Shown here piece by piece: positions 1-4,523 of a stretch of 13,332 nucleotides of DNA (positions are counted from its first letter, which is position 1; every line of letters starts with the position of its first letter). Where the stretch lies: positions 1-13,332 of the forward strand of contig JALXCE010000276.1 of assembly GCA_026991055.1 (NCBI GenBank), given 5' to 3'. Made by a program: the position numbers and the translations under genes. A model generated the notes under the pieces. It saw only the letters and a list, made by a program, of their open reading frames with translations. It was not told where the DNA came from and searched no databases. Source of the stretch: Caldifarciminota bacterium. GTDB lineage: Bacteria > Hydrothermota > Hydrothermia > B15-G9 > WFZT01.

Positions 1-8
1 GTTTCAAA

Positions 9-15
9 CCTCCTT
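9..15 (-). promoter_or_regulatory. Shine-Dalgarno site of a leftward gene beyond the left edge
   Basis: On the minus strand the sequence AAGGAGG is followed by eight bases (TTTGAAAC) and then the window ends. That is the normal distance to a start codon, so a leftward gene almost certainly begins at or just outside position 1. Nothing of its coding sequence is visible. Confidence 0.7.
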
Positions 16-51
16 GTTTTTTATTCTATAGTTGGCTGTCCAGTATCTAAT

Positions 52-80
52 TTTTAATCTACTACGTGGTGACCTGTCAA
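52..80 (-). promoter_or_regulatory. Candidate sigma70-type promoter of the off-window leftward gene
   Basis: Read on the minus strand, a perfect -35 box TTGACA (75-80) is followed after 17 bases by TTAAAA (52-57), or after 18 by TAAAAA. It lies about 40 bases upstream of the AAGGAGG site at 9-15. The -10 box is weak, so the call rests mainly on the -35 box and the position. It separates the gene to the left from the methyltransferase gene that ends at 111. Confidence 0.5.
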
Positions 81-110
81 GGTTTAAATCGCTTGAAAAA
101 TTAATAATTT

Positions 111-773
111 CTATAAATTCCGGTGATGAAGTGGCTTTCTTGAACTAATACAGACGAATCCCGCGTCCTCCCTCAATTTTTCGTCAATAAACTCCTCATC
201 ACTTCCGTCCGGAGGTGGACCGAAGAGTGTTGATAATCCCGAGGGAGGTTCAAATTTTGAATGCTCGAGCATCGAATTTATCTCTGAAATGGTGTAAAAA
301 TCAGCATACCTGTAGAAAAAGTGGCCTTGAGATTTAAGCTCCAAATAATATTTTCCCCAATCACTGTTTCTTGGTACGAGGCCAAGAATAATACGGCCTC
401 CAGGTTTTAGAATGCGAAAAGCCTCTTTAACAAGCGATTCAGGTTCGTCGGCAAAACAGATTGTCACAATAAGAAAAAGCGTTTCAAAGGTGTTGTCGCG
501 AAAAGGCGTCTGTCTTCCGTCTCCCTGCACCACTGATATTCCACGAGACCGCGAGATTTTAAGGGGATTGAATGCAGGATCGAGGCCATACTTAACCCCG
601 AGTTTTCCAGCAAATCTACCTGTTCCTACACCGACCTCAATTGAGAATCCAGGTGCTGGGACCAGTTTTTTTAAGCAATTTAACTCAATTTTAAAAAGTC
701 TTTCTCCGGGGAATTTTTCATACCAGGCATCATATCTGTCATATCTATCTTCAAATGGTCTGACTCTTTCCAT
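111..773 (-). CDS. Class I SAM-dependent methyltransferase
   Basis: A 220-residue methyltransferase of the small-molecule (UbiE/Methyltransf_11-like) type. The SAM-binding glycine loop EVGVGTG lies at residues 46-52, the acidic residue after strand 2 is in GLDP (residue D65), a GDGRQTPF segment at about 84-91 matches motif II, and LKPGGRIILG at 122-131 is the post-motif segment typical of the fold. The substrate cannot be told from sequence: residues from about 135 onward, where specificity usually lies, match nothing I can name. ATG at 773 is preceded by a weak GAGAG. The start lies 23 bases inside the upstream ogt gene, so translation is probably coupled. It is the last gene of the leftward operon. 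Confidence 0.85.
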   Translation of the reverse strand: MERVRPFEDRYDRYDAWYEKFPGERLFKIELNCLKKLVPAPGFSIEVGVGTGRFAGKLGVKYGLDPAFNPLKISRSRGISVVQGDGRQTPFRDNTFETLFLIVTICFADEPESLVKEAFRILKPGGRIILGLVPRNSDWGKYYLELKSQGHFFYRYADFYTISEINSMLEHSKFEPPSGLSTLFGPPPDGSDEEFIDEKLREDAGFVCISSRKPLHHRNL

Positions 774-1269
774 TCATTCTCTCAATATTAAGTAGCCATC
801 TTTTCACAGCGAGACCGGCAAAAAATCCCACCAGTCTTCCATTTTTCCCTACAACCCTGTGGCAGGGGATGAGGATTGGGAGCGGGTTTCTGTTTAAGGC
901 CTGGCCCACTGCACGAGAGGCATTTTTCTTTCCTATTTTCTGAGCAATTTCACCATACGTTGATGTTCGTCCATAGGGAATCTTTCTCACTTCCTGGTAA
1001 ACCTTTTTATAAAATTCTGGTGCGATTACTTCGATGGGTAGCTCAAAATTTTTTCTCCTGCCTTCGAAATATTCCTGCAGTTGCCGTTTTTCTCTATCAA
1101 ATCTTCTATCATCACGCTGGATCACATAGTCCGGCAGATTCTTCTCTATCCACTCGAGGAACGGGTATATCTCTTTGATGAAGCTGATCTTCACAAGCCC
1201 TCGATCAGTTTTTGCGAGGGCTATCTTCCTCCCATCCATCGTTATGATGGTGTAGTAGACGTACTTCAT
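751..1269 (-). CDS. ogt: Methylated-DNA--protein-cysteine methyltransferase (O6-alkylguanine repair)
   Basis: A suicide DNA-repair protein that moves a methyl group from O6-methylguanine to its own cysteine. At 172 residues it has the two-domain length normal for Ogt/MGMT. The active-site PCHRVV motif is at 135-140, so the acceptor is Cys136. Upstream are IPYGRTSTYGEIA (97-109), part of the DNA-binding helix region, and SRAVGQALNRNP with the arginine finger near R119. The C-terminal GFFAG...KRWLLNIE segment is also typical. The N-terminal half is family-like but poorly conserved. ATG at 1269 follows GAGGTG at about nine bases and overlaps the lipoprotein stop as ATGA. The gene overlaps the next one by 23 bases. 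No Ada-type regulatory domain is present. Confidence 0.95.
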   Translation of the reverse strand: MKYVYYTIITMDGRKIALAKTDRGLVKISFIKEIYPFLEWIEKNLPDYVIQRDDRRFDREKRQLQEYFEGRRKNFELPIEVIAPEFYKKVYQEVRKIPYGRTSTYGEIAQKIGKKNASRAVGQALNRNPLPILIPCHRVVGKNGRLVGFFAGLAVKRWLLNIERMNGKSQTI

Positions 1270-1826
1270 CTCTCAATCTTCACCTCTTTTAATTTCACCA
1301 AAAGGGATGTGTCCTTATACCACACCTTTACCTTGAATGGCACCTTTGCTCCCTCGATTTTTTTATAGCTGTTGAGAAAAATTTTAATATCTTTGCCACT
1401 AACGAACAAGAGATTTCCTGAGTTATCATAAATTAGACGAAATCCTCTAAACTCATACTCATTTCCCTTTTTTAAGGCTATTCCGGAAAGGGTGTCTGTA
1501 AAGCCCAGGACATACTTCAAAATGGGTGACTTTATGCTGTCTGCGTTGAAGGTTATATTTCCGGACTTCATTCCAAAAGGTCCATAAATTTTCACCTTTA
1601 TTACTTTCCCGTCTCTCTTAGCTATAAAATTCCCGTAATAGCTCAGGTCCTCATTTTTCAGGTTGAATGAGCCTGTAACGAATGTGATTTTCGATAGACT
1701 CTCACGGATGGGATTGGCCAGATAGGAAACAGGAACAGTGGTAACTTGTTCCTTCCTCGTGCAAGAGCTAATCAGGAACAACAATGTTACCGTCAAAGCT
1801 GTGAGGTAAGAGTTCTTCGAGTTCAT
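1266..1826 (-). CDS. Putative lipoprotein, possibly LolA/LolB-like fold
   Basis: A secreted lipoprotein of unknown role, 186 residues from the start chosen here. The N-terminus is a lipoprotein signal: a short basic stretch, a hydrophobic run (LTALTVTLLFL), then the lipobox I-S-S-C, so the lipidated cysteine would be about residue 22. The rest is mostly alternating beta-strand sequence, with a GSFNLKN...GNFIAKRDG...KIYGPFGM pattern that recalls the lipid-carrying half-barrel of LolA/LolB or DUF4292 proteins. That likeness is only my impression. The start is uncertain: the frame is open to TTG 1856 and also has ATG 1847. I prefer ATG 1826 because it gives a compact signal peptide, but no choice has a good ribosome binding site. 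It overlaps cdd by 59 bases. Confidence 0.7.
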   Translation of the reverse strand: MNSKNSYLTALTVTLLFLISSCTRKEQVTTVPVSYLANPIRESLSKITFVTGSFNLKNEDLSYYGNFIAKRDGKVIKVKIYGPFGMKSGNITFNADSIKSPILKYVLGFTDTLSGIALKKGNEYEFRGFRLIYDNSGNLLFVSGKDIKIFLNSYKKIEGAKVPFKVKVWYKDTSLLVKLKEVKIER

Positions 1827-2169
1827 AAATCTCAAAATTATCCTCATCTCCGACAATTACTTCCATGTGAGGGGAAAATTCCGCGAGTACCTGTCTGCAT
1901 GCCCCGCACGGCATTATCTTCCCCCGGTCACTTGTAATTGCAATTGCCTTAAATTTTCTGAAGCCTTCGGATACAGCTTTGAAAACAGCAACTCGTTCAG
2001 CACATATGGTAAGACTGTAGGAAGCATTTTCAACATTTACACCGGTGAAAATTTCACCATCTTCTGTAAGAAGGGCAGCCCCCACTTTTAGCTTTGAATA
2101 AGGAGAATAAGAATTGCCGAGGGCCTCGCGAGCCTTTTGCATCAGATGCCTCGCTAATTCTTCATCCAT
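1768..2169 (-). CDS. cdd: Cytidine deaminase
   Basis: A zinc enzyme that deaminates cytidine and deoxycytidine to the uridines in pyrimidine salvage; family members are soluble, usually homotetrameric, and about 130 residues long. At 133 residues this one fits. The zinc and catalytic residues are visible: CAE at 56-58 (Cys56 ligand, Glu58 proton shuttle) and PCGAC at 87-91 (Cys88 and Cys91). The nucleoside-binding FTGVNVENASY segment is at 41-51. The frame opens earlier with GTG 2181, but that codon lies within the Shine-Dalgarno GGTGGAG, which sits six bases ahead of ATG 2169, so the ATG is the start. It overlaps the end of the small upstream gene by 16 bases. Confidence 0.95.
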   Translation of the reverse strand: MDEELARHLMQKAREALGNSYSPYSKLKVGAALLTEDGEIFTGVNVENASYSLTICAERVAVFKAVSEGFRKFKAIAITSDRGKIMPCGACRQVLAEFSPHMEVIVGDEDNFEIYELEELLPHSFDGNIVVPD

Positions 2170-2396
2170 AAAACGCTCCACCTATCATCTTCCCAGTGTA
2201 TGAGTTTAAATTGTCGGCCATCCTTCGTTTTAGCAATAAATTCCTCCCTTGATAGGCCGGTCACATCTTTGATAGTACCGATAGGGATAACATCGACGAG
2301 CTGGACTTCTTTTCCTTCAATAGTTAAAGAGACAGGACGTTCATCCGCTTTGTAACCAGAGTAGGTTTTAACCTTTATTTTTCCTGTGTTTTTCAT
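2154..2396 (-). CDS. Small conserved-looking protein of unknown function (80 residues)
   Basis: I do not recognise this gene with confidence. The 80-residue product starts at ATG 2396 inside the end of the B12-subunit gene (29-base overlap), and its end overlaps cdd by 16 bases. The sequence has the look of a compact beta-barrel: a SGYKADERPVSL segment, short strands, then TKDGRQFKLIHWEDDRWSVLW, in which aromatic residues alternate as in small SH3-like folds. It weakly recalls DUF6504-type proteins, in which a Y-x-x-x-x-x-ERP start and a DG-x-x-aromatic end recur. An upstream extension to 2459 in the same frame lies wholly within the neighbouring gene and was rejected. The overlaps on both sides argue that it is really translated. 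Confidence 0.65.
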   Translation of the reverse strand: MKNTGKIKVKTYSGYKADERPVSLTIEGKEVQLVDVIPIGTIKDVTGLSREEFIAKTKDGRQFKLIHWEDDRWSVLWMKN

Positions 2397-2781
2397 ACCA
2401 GTCTTTGACGTACTGAACGATCTCCTCTGTGGGGGTGCCGGGACCAAATATTTTTCCAACCCCCATTTCCTCTAATTTTCTTGCATCTTCCTCCGGGATA
2501 ATACCGCCACCAAAGAGAAGGACGTCGTCAAGCCCCTTCTCTTTCATAAGTTTTAACACTTTTGGGAAATAGGTCATGTGTGCACCTGAGAGGATGGAGA
2601 GTCCAATTACATCAACGTCTTCCTGCAGGGCGGTTTCCACAATCATCTCTGCGGTTTGATGCAAACCGGTATAGATGACTTCCATACCTGCATCTCTCAA
2701 GGCACGGGCAACAACTTTAGCACCTCTATCGTGTCCATCAAGCCCCGGCTTGGCTATCAGAACCTTTATTTTCTTCTCCAT
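2368..2781 (-). CDS. Stand-alone B12-binding subunit, methylmalonyl-CoA mutase C-terminal domain type
   Basis: A 137-residue cobalamin-binding Rossmann-like domain matching the C-terminal domain of methylmalonyl-CoA mutase, encoded separately as in split mutases of archaea and some bacteria. KPGLDGHDRGAK carries the DxHxxG signature (D15, H17, G20), where His17 would be the lower cobalt ligand. SILSGAHM at 63-69 and GGGIIP at 91-96 are the other cofactor-contacting motifs. With a catalytic alpha subunit it would interconvert methylmalonyl- and succinyl-CoA, or serve ethylmalonyl- or isobutyryl-type mutases, which share this domain. No large subunit is visible here. ATG 2781 follows GGAGG at five bases; an in-frame GTG at 2787 falls inside that site and is rejected. 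It is the first gene of the operon. Confidence 0.9.
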   Translation of the reverse strand: MEKKIKVLIAKPGLDGHDRGAKVVARALRDAGMEVIYTGLHQTAEMIVETALQEDVDVIGLSILSGAHMTYFPKVLKLMKEKGLDDVLLFGGGIIPEEDARKLEEMGVGKIFGPGTPTEEIVQYVKDWYEKHRKNKG

Positions 2782-2801
2782 AGTCACCTCCCTGATTTTT
2801 T

Positions 2802-2830
2802 AATTTAAAGATAACACCTTCAAAAATCAA
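2802..2830 (-). promoter_or_regulatory. Candidate promoter of the six-gene leftward operon
   Basis: On the minus strand TTGATT (2825-2830), a 17-base spacer and TAAATT (2802-2807) form a plausible sigma70-type promoter, with transcription expected to begin near 2795, just ahead of the strong GGAGG site of the first gene. The -35 box lies inside the AT-rich word TCAAAAATCAA that recurs at 2941-2951. Confidence 0.5.
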
Positions 2831-2988
2831 CTCGAAAACACTTCACGTGCCTGGGCTTGTTCGAAATTTCCCCCCTCCTCTCCTCCCCCCACGCACTTTG
2901 TGCGTGGGGGGAGGAATAAGGTGGGGGGGTAAATTTTTCCTCAAAAATCAAAGAATTTGAGATTTTTTCGAAAACGCTTCACGTGCCT
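2820..2988. repeat. Imperfect direct repeats flanking a GC-rich palindrome
   Basis: Two words occur in the same order on each side of the palindrome. TCAAAAATCAA is at 2820-2830 and again at 2941-2951. CGAAAACACTTCACGTGCCT is at 2833-2852 and again at 2969-2988 with one change (A to G at base 8). The gap between the two words is 2 bases in the first copy and 17 in the second. The arrangement looks like a duplicated flank around an inserted or expanded element. The second copy abuts the -35 box of the tRNA promoter. No coding sequence is visible in 2788-3028. Confidence 0.75.
2864..2936. repeat. Long GC-rich inverted repeat between divergent transcription units
   Basis: The core is a perfect 16-base-pair stem, 2881-2896 against 2900-2915, with a TTT loop. 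The symmetry continues outward imperfectly: CCT with AGG, a run of six C with seven G, and AAATTT at both ends (2864-2869 and 2931-2936). Neither strand has a T-run after the stem and no gene ends here, so it is not a normal terminator. It sits between the leftward operon promoter and the tRNA promoter. It could be a dispersed intergenic repeat, a small palindromic mobile element or a transcription barrier. Confidence 0.85.
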
Positions 2989-3016
2989 TGACACAGTTTA
3001 GAAACCGGTGTAAAAA
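2988..3016 (+). promoter_or_regulatory. Promoter of the tRNA-Gln/tRNA-Pro unit
   Basis: A perfect TTGACA (2988-2993) is followed after 17 bases by TAAAAA (3011-3016). Transcription would start near 3022-3024, a few bases before mature tRNA-Gln at 3029. The -10 box is imperfect, but spacing and position are right. Confidence 0.7.
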
Positions 3017-3028
3017 TAAGAGGCCTAC

Positions 3029-3103
3029 TGGGGCGTCGTCTAATGGGCAGGACACAGGATTTTGGATCCTGTAGTGGTGGTTCGAATCCACCCGCCCCAG
3101 CCA
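3029..3103 (+). tRNA. tRNA-Gln (anticodon TTG)
   Basis: A full cloverleaf can be drawn. The acceptor arm TGGGGCG (3029-3035) pairs with CGCCCCA (3093-3099) and has the U1-A72 first pair typical of tRNA-Gln. The anticodon stem CAGGA/TCCTG encloses the loop TTTTGGA with anticodon TTG at 3062-3064. The T-arm contains GGTTCGAATCC. The discriminator is G3100 and the CCA end is encoded (3101-3103). The first tRNA of a two-gene transcript. Confidence 0.95.
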
Positions 3104-3116
3104 GAGAAGAAGAGAT

Positions 3117-3191
3117 CGGGGCGTAGCGCAGTCCGGTTAGCGCGCTTGGTTCGGGACCAAGAGGTCGCTGGTTCAAATCCAGTCGCCCCGA
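3117..3191 (+). tRNA. tRNA-Pro (anticodon CGG)
   Basis: The acceptor arm CGGGGCG (3117-3123) pairs with CGCCCCG (3184-3190), with discriminator A3191. The anticodon stem CTTGG/CCAAG holds the loop TTCGGGA with anticodon CGG at 3152-3154 followed by G37, as expected for proline. The T-arm has GGTTCAAATCC. Unlike the tRNA-Gln 13 bases upstream, no CCA is encoded: a run of seven T (3192-3198) follows directly and may end the transcript. Confidence 0.95.
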
Positions 3192-3201
3192 TTTTTTTAT
3201 A

Positions 3202-3230
3202 TTGACATTACTTCATAACACGGTTAAGAT
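3202..3230 (+). promoter_or_regulatory. Promoter of the zinc-ribbon/disulfide oxidoreductase operon
   Basis: A perfect TTGACA (3202-3207), a 17-base spacer and TAAGAT (3225-3230) make a convincing sigma70-type promoter, with a start expected near 3237. That places the transcription start inside the palindrome at 3232-3248. Confidence 0.75.
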
Positions 3231-3231
3231 A

Positions 3232-3248
3232 TTGACCAAATTGGTCAA
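3232..3248. promoter_or_regulatory. Palindromic operator candidate at the transcription start, IscR/Rrf2-like
   Basis: TTGACCAAATTGGTCAA is a perfect inverted repeat of two 8-base arms around one central A. It begins two bases after the -10 box and ends five bases before the start codon of the zinc-ribbon gene, so a bound protein would block initiation. The core GAC-N7-GTC and the right half GTCAACTAT match the published type 1 IscR pattern (GTC-R-R-S-TAT), while the outer left half does not. Assignment to the Fe-S or redox-sensing Rrf2 family is an inference; another dimeric repressor could use it. Confidence 0.65.
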
Positions 3249-3253
3249 CTATT

Positions 3254-3442
3254 ATGGAGAAGGAAAAGTCCCAGAAAAAGGATAATGAGCCTAAAAAGCA
3301 GGCTTCGAGTTCTTCCATGTTTATCATGCTAAAGGAAGGGGATATCTGCCCCAACTGCGGTCTTGGAAGGATAAAACGGGGCCCCACCGGGGATCTCGTA
3401 TGCGAAATCTGCGGCTACGGGACTATTCCCAGAACCTGTTAA
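3254..3442 (+). CDS. Small zinc-ribbon protein of unknown function
   Basis: A 62-residue peptide with a lysine-rich, polar N-terminus (residues 1-21, ending in SSSS) and a C-terminal zinc ribbon: CPNC at 32-35 and CEIC at 50-53, each followed by G. A further Cys62 is the last residue. The 14-residue gap between the two pairs fits a compact rubredoxin- or zinc-ribbon-like knuckle binding one Zn or Fe. It has no known partner I can name. It starts 24 bases after a good -10 box and no Shine-Dalgarno site precedes ATG 3254, because the short leader is filled by the palindrome. Internal ATGs at 3317 and 3326 would also leave the ribbon intact. The disulfide oxidoreductase follows 24 bases later, so a redox role is likely by context. 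Confidence 0.75.
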   Translation: MEKEKSQKKDNEPKKQASSSSMFIMLKEGDICPNCGLGRIKRGPTGDLVCEICGYGTIPRTC

Positions 3443-3466
3443 ATTCAATAGGAGGTGAATTTAAAA

Positions 3467-4135
3467 ATGGCGTTGTTAGGTGAAAAGGATAGAGAATACC
3501 TTAAAAATCTCTTTGCCGAAAAAATGGAAAACGATGTTAAAGTCGTTTTCTTCACACAGAATATAAACTGTGACTATTGTCCAGACACCGAGATGATCCT
3601 TAAAGAAGTGGAGGAACTCTCGGACAAGATCAAAGTTGATGTGCATAACTTTGCCACTGAAAAAGAGCTTGCAGAAAAATACGGTGTGGATAAAGTGCCG
3701 GCTATTATCCCTCTTCAGGTAAAGGGAGATGAGGGGAAGGACTTTGGAATCAGGTTCTTCGGAATCCCTTCAGGATACGAGTTTACCTCACTCATAGAGA
3801 GTATAATTGGAGCCTCCACCGGAAAAACAGACCTTTCTGAAAAGACGAAGAACGCGATAAAGAATATCAAAGAGCCTGTTCACATCCAGGTTTTCATCAC
3901 TCCTACATGTCCTTATTGTCCGAGAGCAGTGATGCTTTCACATAAGATGGCCATTGAAAGTGAGGCCATCAGGGCAGATATGATCGAATCCATAGAGTTT
4001 CCACAGCTTGCGGATAAATATGGTGTTTACGCAGTACCCAAGGTAGTGATCAACGATAAGGTTGAGTTTGAAGGAGCTCTACCTGAGCCTCAATTCCTTG
4101 AGAAGGTTTTAGAGGCAGTAGAGGTAGAGGTTTAA
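3467..4135 (+). CDS. Protein disulfide oxidoreductase, tandem thioredoxin/glutaredoxin fold (PDO)
   Basis: A cytoplasmic thiol-disulfide exchange protein like Pyrococcus furiosus PDO, which is about 226 residues; this one has 222. Two thioredoxin-fold halves are visible. The N-terminal one carries CDYC (Cys35, Cys38) and cis-proline VPA (Pro78). The C-terminal one carries CPYC (Cys148, Cys151) and cis-proline VPK (Pro191). In relatives the C-terminal CPYC is the more active site. PDOs are found mainly in thermophiles, where they make or shuffle intracellular disulfides and can serve as thioredoxin-like electron carriers. The frame opens with GTG 3455, but that codon overlaps the Shine-Dalgarno GGAGGTG; ATG 3467 lies 11 bases after GGAGG and is preferred. 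The transcript ends in the hairpin at 4149-4177. Confidence 0.93.
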   Translation: MALLGEKDREYLKNLFAEKMENDVKVVFFTQNINCDYCPDTEMILKEVEELSDKIKVDVHNFATEKELAEKYGVDKVPAIIPLQVKGDEGKDFGIRFFGIPSGYEFTSLIESIIGASTGKTDLSEKTKNAIKNIKEPVHIQVFITPTCPYCPRAVMLSHKMAIESEAIRADMIESIEFPQLADKYGVYAVPKVVINDKVEFEGALPEPQFLEKVLEAVEVEV

Positions 4136-4148
4136 GAGAGAATATTTA

Positions 4149-4189
4149 GGGGGCGGCGCCCGAAGGGCGCCGCCCCCCTTTCAATTTTT
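4149..4189 (+). terminator. Intrinsic terminator of the disulfide oxidoreductase operon
   Basis: A perfect 13-base-pair, almost pure GC stem (4149-4161 with 4165-4177) closes a GAA loop and is followed by a T-rich tail (CTTTCAATTTTTA). It begins 13 bases after the stop codon of the disulfide oxidoreductase gene. Confidence 0.9.
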
Positions 4190-4484
4190 ACCACCTCCAA
4201 ATCCCCCCTTAAATTCTAAAAACTCTTAAGCAAAACTAACCAAAAGGATGTTTATTTCTAATCCTTGCCATATGACGTATTACCGGGATGCCCGGGTATC
4301 CAACTTGTTCTAAAAATTTGAAATCATCATAATTTCCAGAAGCAAACTCCTGCCTTTCGTCTCCCCGCGCTGCTTATGGAGAAATTAAAAAATATGTTTC
4401 CCATACTAATCCTTTCAGAATTGCTCAGCTACAAGGTGGGTTTGAGGTTTACAAAATATTAATTAAAAATCATTCAATTTCAGC
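4190..4484. other. Intergenic spacer without a confident gene
   Basis: About 295 bases between the terminator and the ccmF promoter. No RNA gene or convincing coding region is seen. A leftward frame is open for 45 codons (stop at 4236-4238, upstream stop at 4374-4376) and reads protein-like, for example GYPGIPVIRHMARIRN. It has a single, late ATG and no ribosome binding site. A short inverted repeat CCGGG-ATG-CCCGG is at 4283-4295. The frame may be a decayed gene fragment or chance. Confidence 0.4.
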
Positions 4485-4514
4485 TTGACATGGAAATTGT
4501 GGAATAAGTATAAT
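4485..4514 (+). promoter_or_regulatory. Full-consensus sigma70 promoter of ccmF
   Basis: TTGACA (4485-4490) and TATAAT (4509-4514) both match the consensus exactly, with an 18-base spacer. Transcription is expected near 4520-4522, two to four bases before the ccmF ATG at 4524. No Shine-Dalgarno site lies between, so the message is predicted to be leaderless. Confidence 0.85.
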
Positions 4515-4523
4515 TCTCTCCCG

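Noticed and set aside
412..795. 127-residue rightward open frame over the methyltransferase gene
   Set aside because: It is a shadow of the leftward methyltransferase, which carries clear motifs; this frame shows none and has no start signal.
2881..2915. GC-rich hairpin as an intrinsic terminator
   Set aside because: No T-run follows on either strand and no gene ends on either side; it lies between two divergent promoters.
2979..3176. Leftward 65-residue open frame across the tRNA genes
   Set aside because: It is antisense to tRNA-Gln and tRNA-Pro. Its sequence (GFEPP, NQRPLG) is the familiar product of reading tRNA genes backwards.
3455..3466. GTG start for the disulfide oxidoreductase
   Set aside because: The GTG is part of the Shine-Dalgarno GGAGGTG itself; ATG 3467 is the next codon usable with that site.
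4485..4523. N-terminal extension of CcmF from TTG 4485
   Set aside because: The codon is the -35 box of the consensus promoter, and the family start pattern M-x-E-I-G begins at 4524.
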